Shown piece by piece: positions 16,420-25,714 of a stretch of 53,829 nucleotides of DNA. Both the position numbers and the translations under genes were made by a program. Location of the stretch: the IMG/VR virus record IMGVR_UViG_3300046167_000114, positions 1-53,829 of that record; one strand, written 5' to 3'. The stretch's first letter is position 1. Each line of letters opens with the position of its first letter. The DNA comes from a virus. A model generated the notes under the pieces. The model was not told the DNA's origin, did no database searches, and saw only the letters and a program-made list of their open reading frames with translations.

Positions 16420-18311
16420 GCAACCTACTACCAACAGACTATCAGACATTTATTCACAAATCACGTTATGCCAAATACTATGACGGTTACGGGCGTGAGT
16501 TTTGGACAGACACAGTAGAGCGCTACATGATCAATGTAGTTAATTCACTGCTAGACCCTAAGATTTGTAGAGAGATTGAGTCTGCTATACTTAGCACAGA
16601 CATCATGCCCTCTATGCGAGCGTTGATGACTGCTGGCCCTGCTTTAGACAGAGACAATACTGCTGGCTATAACTGTAGCTACTTACCCGTAGATGACCCT
16701 AAGTCCTTCGATGAGGCTATGTACATCCTCTTGTGCGGTACTGGTGTTGGTTTCAGCGTCGAGAGGCAGTATGTTAGCAAGCTCCCTGAAATACCTCAAC
16801 TCTTCGATAGTGAGACTACAATCGTTGTCAAGGACAGTAAGGAAGGTTGGGCTAAAGCTTTCAGACAATTGTTGGCACTCCTTTGGGCTGGTGAAATCCC
16901 TCAGTGGGATATTGGTTTGGTACGCCCTGCAGGTGCTAGGCTCAAGACGTTTGGTGGTAGAGCAAGTGGCCCAGCGCCTCTAGTTGAATTGTTTAACTTT
17001 GCTATCACAACCTTCAAGGCTGCACAAGGACGCAAGCTATCTAGCATTGAGTGCCATGATCTTATGTGCTTCATTGGTCAGATTGTTGTAGTTGGTGGTG
17101 TACGCCGTAGTGCTATGATTAGTTTGTCTAACTTGAGTGATGACCGTATGCGACACGCTAAGTCAGGCCAGTGGTGGGAAACAGCCCCGTGGAGAGCCTT
17201 AGCTAACAACAGCGTAGGGTACACAGAGAAGCCTGACATGGAGACATTCATGCGTGAGTGGACAGCCCTTGTTGCATCTAAATCAGGTGAGCGTGGAGTG
17301 TTCAACCGTCAAGCTTGTATCGATCTAGCAGTTAAGCATGGACGCCGTGATCCTAACCATGAGTTTGGTTGCAACCCCTGTTCTGAAATCAGCTTGCGCC
17401 CGTACCAATTCTGTAACTTAACGGAAGTTGTTGTACGTGCTACAGATACTATTGATGACCTAGAACGTAAGGTACGTCTGGCTACTATTCTTGGCACAGT
17501 ACAGTCTACGTATACTAAGTTTCCTTACTTGCGTAAAGTATGGCAGAAGAACACAGAAGAAGAGCGCTTACTTGGCGTATCACTTACAGGTGTTATGGAT
17601 AACCCTCTAATGACGCCTAAGAATCAAGGATTGGAGCAGACTCTTGAGCACCTACGTAGTGTGGCTGTCAATACTAACGCTGAATTTGCTGGTATGCTTA
17701 ATATACCTGTATCTGCAGCAATTACGTGCATTAAACCATCGGGTACCGTCTCGCAATTGGTGGATAGCGCCAGTGGCATACATGCTCGCCACAGTGCCTA
17801 TTATATCCGTACTGTGCGCGGTGATAATAAAGATCCGCTAACACAGTTTATGAAAGACAAAGGCATCCCTAATGAGCCTTGTGTAATGAAGGGTGACACA
17901 ACCACAGTGTTTAGTTTTCCTGTAAAGTCACCTGATAATGCGGTTACACGTAATGATATGACAGCCATTGAGCAGCTAGAGTTGTGGCTTACTTATCAGC
18001 GACATTGGTGTGAACATAAGCCAAGTGTGACAATCTCAGTGCGGGATGCTGAATGGATGGAAGTGGGTGCATTTGTTTACAGGCACTTTGATGAAATGTC
18101 TGGTGTATCATTCTTACCTCATACAGATCACACGTATCAGCAAGCGCCTTATCAGGATTGTACTAAGGAAGAGTACGAAGAGCTTTTAGCTAAGATGCCT
18201 ATCAGCATTGCTTGGTCAGAGCTTACTGAGTACGAAAGCGAAGACAATACTGCAGGTAGTCAGACTATGGCATGTACAGGAGATTCCTGTGAGTTGGTAG
18301 ATCTGACATGA
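16416..18311 (+). CDS. Class II (B12-dependent) ribonucleotide reductase, monomeric RTPR type
   Basis: 631 aa and intact. Reduces ribonucleotides to deoxyribonucleotides with adenosylcobalamin. It carries the N-terminal redox Cys (YNCSYLPVDD), the finger and active-site segment FGCNPCSEISL (radical Cys and Glu), CIKPSGTVSQL, and a C-terminal Cys pair (CTGDSCEL) that takes electrons from a redoxin. The single-chain layout resembles Lactobacillus RTPR. It is directly followed by a glutaredoxin gene, a likely electron donor. Confidence 0.88.
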   Translation: MSNLLPTDYQTFIHKSRYAKYYDGYGREFWTDTVERYMINVVNSLLDPKICREIESAILSTDIMPSMRALMTAGPALDRDNTAGYNCSYLPVDDPKSFDEAMYILLCGTGVGFSVERQYVSKLPEIPQLFDSETTIVVKDSKEGWAKAFRQLLALLWAGEIPQWDIGLVRPAGARLKTFGGRASGPAPLVELFNFAITTFKAAQGRKLSSIECHDLMCFIGQIVVVGGVRRSAMISLSNLSDDRMRHAKSGQWWETAPWRALANNSVGYTEKPDMETFMREWTALVASKSGERGVFNRQACIDLAVKHGRRDPNHEFGCNPCSEISLRPYQFCNLTEVVVRATDTIDDLERKVRLATILGTVQSTYTKFPYLRKVWQKNTEEERLLGVSLTGVMDNPLMTPKNQGLEQTLEHLRSVAVNTNAEFAGMLNIPVSAAITCIKPSGTVSQLVDSASGIHARHSAYYIRTVRGDNKDPLTQFMKDKGIPNEPCVMKGDTTTVFSFPVKSPDNAVTRNDMTAIEQLELWLTYQRHWCEHKPSVTISVRDAEWMEVGAFVYRHFDEMSGVSFLPHTDHTYQQAPYQDCTKEEYEELLAKMPISIAWSELTEYESEDNTAGSQTMACTGDSCELVDLT

Positions 18312-18538
18312 GTGTATACACATTAGTGGGGCGGCTTGACTGCCCTCACTGCTCCAAAGCTATGGGGTTGTTGAGAGATAGCGGCCTTTCTGCTCAGTAC
18401 TACTCTCTCAATGACTCCAAGTGGTTACTTGACTTATTTAAGAAGTCAGGTATAAAGACTGTACCCCAAATATGGGATATAGAAGGTAATCACATAGGTG
18501 GTTACACAGACCTGAAAAAACTCTTGAAAGGAGAATGA
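18308..18538 (+). CDS. Glutaredoxin
   Basis: 76 aa. The active site CPHC is at residues 12-15, with the cis-Pro loop TVPQIW and the GGYTDL glutathione-side motif. It overlaps the RNR stop by ATGA, and its likely job is to re-reduce the RNR. Confidence 0.88.
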   Translation: MSVYTLVGRLDCPHCSKAMGLLRDSGLSAQYYSLNDSKWLLDLFKKSGIKTVPQIWDIEGNHIGGYTDLKKLLKGE

Positions 18539-18539
18539 C

Positions 18540-18659
18540 ATGACAGGTTTTGAATTTATGGCAGTTGCAACTATTGGTATGGTTGCTGTCGGTGAAGTTG
18601 TTGCTCTTACTGCAGAGTATGGCCCTGCACTTGTTGATCAAGTTAAAGGCTGGTTCTAA
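18540..18659 (+). CDS. Small hydrophobic peptide
   Basis: 39 aa beginning MTGFEFMAVATIGMVAVGEV; one likely transmembrane helix and an amphipathic end. AAAGGAGAATGAC precedes the ATG. Function unknown. Confidence 0.45.
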   Translation: MTGFEFMAVATIGMVAVGEVVALTAEYGPALVDQVKGWF

Positions 18660-18847
18660 TGTATATTTTAGTCCTAATAATGTTTCATGAGGCAGCTTAT
18701 AAGCTACAAGCTCACGATGTATTTTTTAATAGCTACAAAGAGTGTAATCAGTTTGCTGAGCCAATTAAAGAAAGATTAATTAGGACTAAACCTTCACCTT
18801 CTTCTGATGTGAAATACTACTGCTTTCAAGTACCAGAAAGTACATAA
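18659..18847 (+). CDS. Small hypothetical protein, possible signal sequence
   Basis: 62 aa. A hydrophobic N-terminus (MYILVLIMFHEAAYKL) precedes a soluble part with two Cys. It may be secreted or membrane-anchored. It overlaps the previous stop by one base (TAATG). Confidence 0.45.
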   Translation: MYILVLIMFHEAAYKLQAHDVFFNSYKECNQFAEPIKERLIRTKPSPSSDVKYYCFQVPEST

Positions 18848-18856
18848 GGAATACCC

Positions 18857-19060
18857 GTGAAACTAGAACGAGAAGCCAAGGCATACATGGACACAAAGAC
18901 TAATCTTTTTAAGGCCGATCTAATAACACAGGCAACAGGCTTAGAAGTGCACTACAATAGAAACCTACAAAACTGTGATGAAAAGGAGAACGCTTTAGAG
19001 CGACTTACTGAGTCACAGATGTGGGCTAAGCTCGCTGCTGAAAAGTATGGTATTAAATAA
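18857..19060 (+). CDS. Small helical hypothetical protein, last gene of the + block
   Basis: 67 aa, helical and charged (MKLEREAKAYMDTKTNLFKA). AAGGAATACCC precedes the ATG. It ends just before the convergent hairpin at 19066. Function unknown. Confidence 0.5.
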   Translation: MKLEREAKAYMDTKTNLFKADLITQATGLEVHYNRNLQNCDEKENALERLTESQMWAKLAAEKYGIK

Positions 19061-19065
19061 AGAAA

Positions 19066-19084
19066 GGGGCGCTTAGTGCGCCCC
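19066..19084. terminator. Hairpin terminator between convergent blocks
   Basis: GGGGCGC and GCGCCCC form a perfect 7-bp stem with loop TTAGT, exactly between the last + gene and the last - gene. Read on the - strand it is followed by a T-rich stretch (TTTCTTTATTT), so it is a good rho-independent terminator for the leftward late block. The + strand side lacks a clean T run and may be weaker. Confidence 0.85.
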
Positions 19085-19089
19085 CTCTG

Positions 19090-22000
19090 CTATTCTTTGT
19101 AGACTTGATCGTGGTAGTCTAGGTAGTTTAGATACATGTACAATTCATTGTAATTCATGTCTCTGATATTTGTTGTAGCTCCCTTGTTCTTCATAAACCT
19201 CTTTGCTTCTGCTTTAGAGTTTCTATTGCCAGTAGCTGATGCTTTCCTGCGTAAACTCTGTATGATGGTATCAGAGTCTGAGCTTGCCTCTAAGTAAGAT
19301 TTTACATCTGCACGTACCTTAGTCAGCCTGTCAGATACCATAGTACGTCTTTGCTGTAAGTTAGCCCTCTTAAACTTAGGATCAGCTAACAACATTTTTG
19401 ACTCCCTCTCTAATAGAGGTGCAAATACTTTGTTAAAGACCTTATCGTACCCAGCAATCTCAGATCTCTCCCCTGCAGTCCAAGGTGCCATCTCAGCCAC
19501 AGAGTATAACTCTTCTGCTGCAGTACGAGTTTGCTTAATAGTCACACCTAAAACTTTAGCGAGCGGGTTGGGGTCATAGACCTCACCTTCACGTATACCT
19601 ACACGTAGCTCTTCACCTGTAAGGGTATTCTTTGTTTTATCGTTGAGATCGCCTTTAGCAGTATCAATGGCATCAATAAATACTTCTGCTAAGTTATCAA
19701 CATATTTAAGCGAAGACTGTGACAGCGTATCTATACCCTGAGACTGACGTACATCTTTAGCTGTGTCTGTTTCAGTTGCAAAGCCTACAAGTTTGTTTAG
19801 TGTGTCTAGTGGGCGGGTGTAACCCGATAAGTAATTACCACCTGCTTTAGTTATCCCTGATCCAAACCCAGCCTTCAAGTAATCTACATCACCTTCCATG
19901 TTAAGGAAGAAGTCTACAATAGAGTTAAGATCATTACCAAACTGTGCATCAGAAGCAAACTGACCTACTGCCATCTGCTTACCTAATTCTGTAACTAGCT
20001 CTGATGGTACAACGTCTCCGTCTTTTCTGATACCAAGTATACGCCCAGCCAGTAGAAACATAGAAGCCGGGAATTGGCTCTTCATGTCAATTACATTACC
20101 TGCGCCTGACTCAACTTCGTAAACGCCTAAGCCTTTCTTTCTACGCTCTTCATCATAAGCTATAGCTAGACCTACAGTAGAGTATGCAACCAGCGTTCTA
20201 GAAAACGCTTCTGTGGGCTTGAGCATGTCTACGTCTTCGCCCTTCTTAGCGGCACCACGTACCAGAGCGCTTGCCATATCAATGGCTCCACCTGCTGACC
20301 ACTGATAGCCTGTAGCTATAACGTTATTAAAGAATCGCCCAAAGGGTAGGATAGTACCTACTACAGGGATGTTAGAAAGCTTCTCAATTTGCCCTGCCGC
20401 TAAACCTAAGAAGTTTTCCTGCGCTGTGTAATCTTTAGAGAAAACTGATCGTAGTGTTTGATCCAAAGCACCACCAATAACGTCATTATCAATAAGATCA
20501 ATATCACCTTCTTTAAGAACAGTCATAAGATCTTTGTCATGCTTGAGCCGTACATACTTATCTAGCTCACCCATAAACATCTGTGACTTAGTGAAGCTAT
20601 CTTGAATACGTACACCCGATATCTTTGTTGCGGCATCTGCAATAGTCTCAAGCTTCTTGGCTACACCTTTAGATGTGTCTATGCCATAGCGTTTGCCTGT
20701 ACGCTCTACACCACCTGATACCGTTTCAAAGAGTATCTTGCTTACGTCTTTGTGTTGACCAAGAAAAGCCATGTATGCGTCATGTGTAGTGTAGGGATCT
20801 AACAAGTTACGCATCTTCTGTGCTTGCATATCTAGGTATACTCTACCGCGTCTACGTGTCTCAACAGCTTTCTGCCCCTTCTGTGTCATGCTCAAAGCAA
20901 TGTGACCATAACCATTAAGAACATCAGCTAGAGTTGAAACAGTAGCGTACTGTGCAAAGCCAGCAACGTTGACTGCAGTTGTAGATGTTGATGATACAAG
21001 CATTCTACGCCATAGGTTTTGACCATAAGCGAAAGGCTGTGCACGTTTAGCTTTCTCAGCTTCCTTCTTTAAGATCTCACCTGATGCTTCACTTATAATA
21101 GTTTCACCGTGCAGGAGAGTACCATTTACTACCTTAGCTGCCTGACTCATCACGTTAAGCGTAGAGCCACCACGACTTGCTTCAAACGCTACTAAGTCTT
21201 GCAGGTTCTTCTGTGAGCTAGTGGCATCACCTAATGTAATACCTGTAATCTTTAACAGTTTATTTATCTCTGTTAGCTCATCTTCTGGAAGCTGTGGCAC
21301 AATGTTACTTAGGGCGTCAGATATAGTAACGTTATTGGGTAGCTTGTGCCCAGACTTAGCTAACTGAAAAGCCAAGCCATCTACTGTACCTTTACCATTA
21401 GAGCCTAAGATAATCTGGGAGAATACATCTGTGTCTGTAATGTTTCTACTGAACATGTCTCTGCCAGCTTCAACTTTCTCTTTCCAGCTACGAACATTCT
21501 TTTTGATGTCTGCTGTTACGTCATCTATTTGAGAGTTAGTTAGCTTTATTGTCACTGGCTTAGTGCGTTTCTCACGCATAGCAGCTAACTCACCTTCTAA
21601 TCCTAGATCTGCGTAACCAGACTTACCCTTCATTTTACCTGCAACTATTTGGGCACCAGGAGCAGCCACACCAAAGAGAGAGCTAAAACCTGTTTGTAAC
21701 AAGCTGTACTCATCCTGTGACTCTACATCAATCATAAGATTCTGAATCTGTAGATCCTGCAATACTGCTAGTGATGTGTCTGTTGCTGCTGTAGCGTACA
21801 AAGACTTCTTAGCTGCGCCTTCTGTTATCTCTTGCTTAGCTTGCTGTCGAGCCTGTAGCCTAGCACGGCGTAGGGCAAGATCTCTCTCCCGTCTTGCTGT
21901 CTCCCGCATAATCTTTTTAGCTGCAGGGTTCTTAGCCCCTATAGACAGAGCATGATTTAAAGCAGCCTCTCCCGCCTCTTTACCAATCTTCTCTGCTGCT

Positions 22001-22626
22001 TCACGAGAAGCACCTTTTTTGAGTGCTTCCTGTGTAGCCTTAGCTACGGATAGCTTAACTGCTTGCTTTCCCCCTTGGGTGATTCCAAAGCCAGCCGCTT
22101 TAGATATACCACCTGTCAATAAACCAAGATAGTTTGACGGGTCTTTAGCTGCAGCAAAGATATAATCCTTTATACCATCTACAGCCCCAAGTACCCCATC
22201 ATTTACAAACACACTACCTGTTTGATCATACAGATCGTATGCTTGCTTTGCTTTTACTTTATCTAACTCTGTTGCCTTAGATACAAATCTAGCCTCGCTT
22301 GCAGTAGATACAACGTTTGTATTGAACGCTCGCATATGATCAAAAAACTGTTCTACAAGTTTATCATCAGTATACTCACCGCCATCACGGTACTGATACC
22401 CAAACCTAGACATCATGTAGTCACGTATCTTTGCAGCATTGGCAGACTTTTTTAGATCGTCTTTCTTTAGTTTGCCTTGCTTGACGTTTGTATCTTGAGC
22501 GGCATCTCTTCTAGCGAGAATATCCTCTAAAGAAACGCCTTCTCGCTTAGGCTCTACAGCAGTAGTAGCAGTGGTAGCCTCTTCTTTTTTCTGCCTATCT
22601 AGTATATCCTGTAAAGAAACACTCAT
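19090..22626 (-). CDS. Large internal virion (ejection) protein
   Basis: 1178 aa and intact, the largest gene. Two similar N-terminal segments (VSLQDILDRQ and VSLEDILARR) precede a long Ala/Lys/Arg-rich helical region (about 200-290), hydrophobic stretches around 550-580 and a helical C-terminal half. Size, position at the end of the late block and composition match internal core/ejection proteins of podoviruses (compare T7 gp16 by role). I see no lytic transglycosylase motif. Confidence 0.55.
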   Translation of the reverse strand: MSVSLQDILDRQKKEEATTATTAVEPKREGVSLEDILARRDAAQDTNVKQGKLKKDDLKKSANAAKIRDYMMSRFGYQYRDGGEYTDDKLVEQFFDHMRAFNTNVVSTASEARFVSKATELDKVKAKQAYDLYDQTGSVFVNDGVLGAVDGIKDYIFAAAKDPSNYLGLLTGGISKAAGFGITQGGKQAVKLSVAKATQEALKKGASREAAEKIGKEAGEAALNHALSIGAKNPAAKKIMRETARRERDLALRRARLQARQQAKQEITEGAAKKSLYATAATDTSLAVLQDLQIQNLMIDVESQDEYSLLQTGFSSLFGVAAPGAQIVAGKMKGKSGYADLGLEGELAAMREKRTKPVTIKLTNSQIDDVTADIKKNVRSWKEKVEAGRDMFSRNITDTDVFSQIILGSNGKGTVDGLAFQLAKSGHKLPNNVTISDALSNIVPQLPEDELTEINKLLKITGITLGDATSSQKNLQDLVAFEASRGGSTLNVMSQAAKVVNGTLLHGETIISEASGEILKKEAEKAKRAQPFAYGQNLWRRMLVSSTSTTAVNVAGFAQYATVSTLADVLNGYGHIALSMTQKGQKAVETRRRGRVYLDMQAQKMRNLLDPYTTHDAYMAFLGQHKDVSKILFETVSGGVERTGKRYGIDTSKGVAKKLETIADAATKISGVRIQDSFTKSQMFMGELDKYVRLKHDKDLMTVLKEGDIDLIDNDVIGGALDQTLRSVFSKDYTAQENFLGLAAGQIEKLSNIPVVGTILPFGRFFNNVIATGYQWSAGGAIDMASALVRGAAKKGEDVDMLKPTEAFSRTLVAYSTVGLAIAYDEERRKKGLGVYEVESGAGNVIDMKSQFPASMFLLAGRILGIRKDGDVVPSELVTELGKQMAVGQFASDAQFGNDLNSIVDFFLNMEGDVDYLKAGFGSGITKAGGNYLSGYTRPLDTLNKLVGFATETDTAKDVRQSQGIDTLSQSSLKYVDNLAEVFIDAIDTAKGDLNDKTKNTLTGEELRVGIREGEVYDPNPLAKVLGVTIKQTRTAAEELYSVAEMAPWTAGERSEIAGYDKVFNKVFAPLLERESKMLLADPKFKRANLQQRRTMVSDRLTKVRADVKSYLEASSDSDTIIQSLRRKASATGNRNSKAEAKRFMKNKGATTNIRDMNYNELYMYLNYLDYHDQVYKE

Positions 22627-22627
22627 A

Positions 22628-24686
22628 TTACTCTTCCATCATATTAAGGGCTTGCAAAATAATACTGGCAGCGTTGTCTAGATCCATGTAAGTAGAGTCA
22701 GCTACAAGCTCTGAGTTACCTGAGTTTTCTTCAAACCAAGCAGCTAGTGCTTCTTTAACTTCTGAAATAGGATCGTCTTTCGTGATACCAAACTCTTCCA
22801 TAGCTTCTAGCATTTGATCGTCATACTTCATAAAGAAGCCCATTTTATCCCTGACAGGTGATGAAGTGGATACGTCAGGATCATCAAAACCTGCTTTAGG
22901 TTTCCTTGGCCTATCACCTAAACCTTGTAGTGGCGTACTGGGTGGCTTTGCATTTGGTACATCCAAAGGATCTGATGCAATAACTCTAGCCTCTTCTTCT
23001 GCAGGATTTATTACATCGGGTTGCACTACATCTTTAAATGCCCCTGCCCCTACAGACCACATATCAAGAGGGCGTGGTGGTAGACCTGCAGCTACACGCT
23101 CCTTACGAGACATTTCTTTCCACTCTGCCAGAGTAACATCTGACATAGACTTTTTCCAGTTGTTGACTTTAGTGATGTTGATAGCTGCTGTATCACGAGG
23201 GCTAGTACCTCTGTCACTTAGGTTTATAGGTTGCTCTACAAACGCTTTGCTCTCTAAGATAGGCTTTAGCATCAGGGTTTGTTTGTATCTCTTGCTGAAT
23301 TTCTGGAGAAGCTAAGACATAATCTGACATAGGTACGCTAAGGGTTTCATCTGTCTTATGGTTAAACACCCGCATATTACCGTCACCATCTTCAAAGATA
23401 GTTACTGGGTGATTTATAATAGAATCAGTGTCTACAGTAAATGTTACTGCGTCAGGCTCTAACGAGAAGGGTAAGCCTTCTATGTCCTTTGTTTGTACAG
23501 GGATAGGAGCGTTGTTTTGATTAACAATCTTAACAGTCTCTACTGGTTGATCCGCTGCAGGGGCTGGAACAGAAGGCACTGTAGGTGCTTTAGGTTGATC
23601 TGTATTAGTTTGAATCCCAGTAGGAGAGCTAGCATCACTCAGGCTTTCTGTACTAGGTCTAGCTCTAGGACGTAAAGAATTTTGGGGAGCTAAATTAGAA
23701 GAAGGTTCTTCCTCTATTGCGCCACCTAAAGTCGCTGCAGTCCATCCCGGAACACCAACGATGTTGTCGTACTGACTACCCATTCGCTTCACAAAAGTTT
23801 CACCATAGTAAGCTGCAGCTTGGTCTTGCACATAGGGTACAAACTGCTCATTTAAAACTTGTAGTTTTTTCTTTTCTGCTTTTTCTAATTTATCTTGGGC
23901 CATTAGAAGATCAGACTGTGCACCGTCTACACCACGTTCTACTGCCTTTTTATGTGTAATAATTTCTTCTTCTATAGTCTCTATCTCACCCTGCACTAAT
24001 TGAAAGGCATCATTAGCATTTACTGTAGACTGAAAATCTATACGTGCACTAGATACATCATTCTCACCAAATAAGTTAGGAGACAGGTAAGTAAGGTAAG
24101 AGTTACCGCCTACTTTATTGTACGCAGAGGATGATGCCATTTGCTTTAGGTCAAACAAGCTCATACCTTCATAGACTTCTTCTTGGTCTAGCTTGAAGCG
24201 AACATCGTCCATAGCAGTACGCCCAGTTGTACGATCCCACCAGTTAGACTCAGGGCGTTTGTAATCTCCTGTGGTGTACTTACCAATGCCAAAACCTTCA
24301 TCAAGCATGTCTTGTATAGTCACACCCGTCATAGCAGGATCAAGAGTAGTGGCAGCAAATATATCAGCGTTGTTCTTCACAAAGTCTATACCTTGACTTG
24401 CTACACCTTTAGACAGAACACCATCTAAAGTAGACAACCCATCTAAGCCATTCTCTGCATAAGCAGCCTTGACCATTTCTTTTGTGCCGCCCTTACTAAT
24501 GATTTTCTGTGTAAGGGTTTCAGCATTATTACGTGCTTTAATCTTCAAGTCAGCTTTAGCTTGATACGCAGCCTGATTCTCACGAAGATCATCCATGTAA
24601 TCTTCTGCTTTTTTCTTACGTCTTTGAATGTTCTCTGCAGATGTCTTAAAAAACCCTGTCAGAAATGCCTGTGCTGCTTCACTCAT
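22628..24686 (-). CDS. Internal virion protein-like, one +1 insertion
   Basis: Two frames join at AAA (plus 23246-23248). Removing one A makes the segment read REQAFVEQPINLSDRGTSP and gives 685 aa. The N-terminal part is helical and rich in Ala/Lys, with a coiled-coil near 240-285. A Pro/Ser-rich linker around 340-390 is followed by a beta-rich part and an acidic C-terminus. Probably part of the internal core with its neighbour at 19090. No enzymatic motif seen. Confidence 0.5.
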
Positions 24687-24688
24687 AT

Positions 24689-25261
24689 CTATTGCCCTCG
24701 CGCCATAAGACCTTGCGGTGTTTCACCTTCAACCATAGGCTCCTCTGGAGCTTCATCCATAGGCTGTTCTATTGCTGCTGCTTCTGGTTCTTCGTCTATA
24801 GCATCCTGCATACCACGAAGCATCTCTGTTCCTTCATCCTCGCCAGACTTAACGCTCTTCTCTATGGCGTCTGCAATGATTACATCTAGGCGACGCTTCT
24901 CACGCGCTGTGCGTAGCTTATCTGGGTCTACTGCTGTCTCAGGTGTATCAACACCATAGGGCACCATAGCGGCCTTTATATAAGCTCCTACGATAGGTGC
25001 AGCCAGCATCTGTACATCAACGGTGTGCAACCCTTTCATAGTACCCATGATCATCAGGGTTTCTGTAACGTCCTGTATGTTAGCTCCAAGGTCAAACAAT
25101 AGGGCCAGATCATCCATAGAGTCTTCATCAGAAAGCTTATCAATATAGTACATGACAGCTTCTTCCATTGTATCCATCTCAGGTGGGTTTTCCCATGCAT
25201 GGTTACGTGGTTCATCTGTTAGAGATTGACCGGGAATTGGGCCTTGAAATAAGTTTGTCAT
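24689..25261 (-). CDS. Hypothetical virion-associated protein
   Basis: 190 aa. A conserved-looking helical core (ALLFDLGANIQDVTETLMIM and TVDVQMLAAPIVGAYIKAA) is followed by a very acidic tail. The pattern is familiar from structural clusters of marine phages, but I cannot name a function. It lies between the holin candidate and internal virion proteins. Confidence 0.5.
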   Translation of the reverse strand: MTNLFQGPIPGQSLTDEPRNHAWENPPEMDTMEEAVMYYIDKLSDEDSMDDLALLFDLGANIQDVTETLMIMGTMKGLHTVDVQMLAAPIVGAYIKAAMVPYGVDTPETAVDPDKLRTAREKRRLDVIIADAIEKSVKSGEDEGTEMLRGMQDAIDEEPEAAAIEQPMDEAPEEPMVEGETPQGLMARGQ

Positions 25262-25270
25262 CTTTATGCC

Positions 25271-25714
25271 TTACTTTGTAAATCCTGCGCCAAAGTATAA
25301 TCCTACGATGGCCGATACGATGTGTGTGTCTAAGGGGGTTATTACGAATCCGTTAGCGTACTTCCATTGGGTTGCTTCTGCAGGGCCAAACAGCCAGTTA
25401 AGGAAGCCGCCCTGTACTTCTGTGTACCCTACAATAACGCTTACATCAGGATACCATACTGCCACCAGCTTAGGCAACACTATAATAGAGAACACAGCAG
25501 ATAGAGCAATGATTCTACGTGTCCATGCAAAGTGCTTATCTGTCTTACCTGCATCCCTAGCGCGGTTGACTTGATCTGCATTAAACTGAGCATTAGCAAG
25601 CATCATCTTATTCTGCTCTTGCTTGTTCTTCATGCTCTGACCCCATATAGACATTACTCCCCCCAACACTGTTGAGAAGAGCATAGTCAGTAATTCTAGG
25701 GGTAAGCCAAACAT
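25271..25714 (-). CDS. Candidate holin, three transmembrane segments
   Basis: 147 aa. Hydrophobic segments lie near 4-25, 67-88 and 127-145, with a charged coiled-coil (MKNKQEQNKMMLANAQFNAD) between the first two. This resembles the 3-TM holins of gene-transfer-agent type. The adjoining GH19 lysin gene ends at its start, which makes a lysis pair likely. Confidence 0.55.
   Translation of the reverse strand: MFGLPLELLTMLFSTVLGGVMSIWGQSMKNKQEQNKMMLANAQFNADQVNRARDAGKTDKHFAWTRRIIALSAVFSIIVLPKLVAVWYPDVSVIVGYTEVQGGFLNWLFGPAEATQWKYANGFVITPLDTHIVSAIVGLYFGAGFTK

Noticed and set aside
16416-18311. Class I RNR alpha subunit
   Set aside because: The gene is a single ORF without a beta subunit partner, and the NCSYLPVDD and C-terminal CTGDSCEL layout with short length fits the monomeric B12 type.
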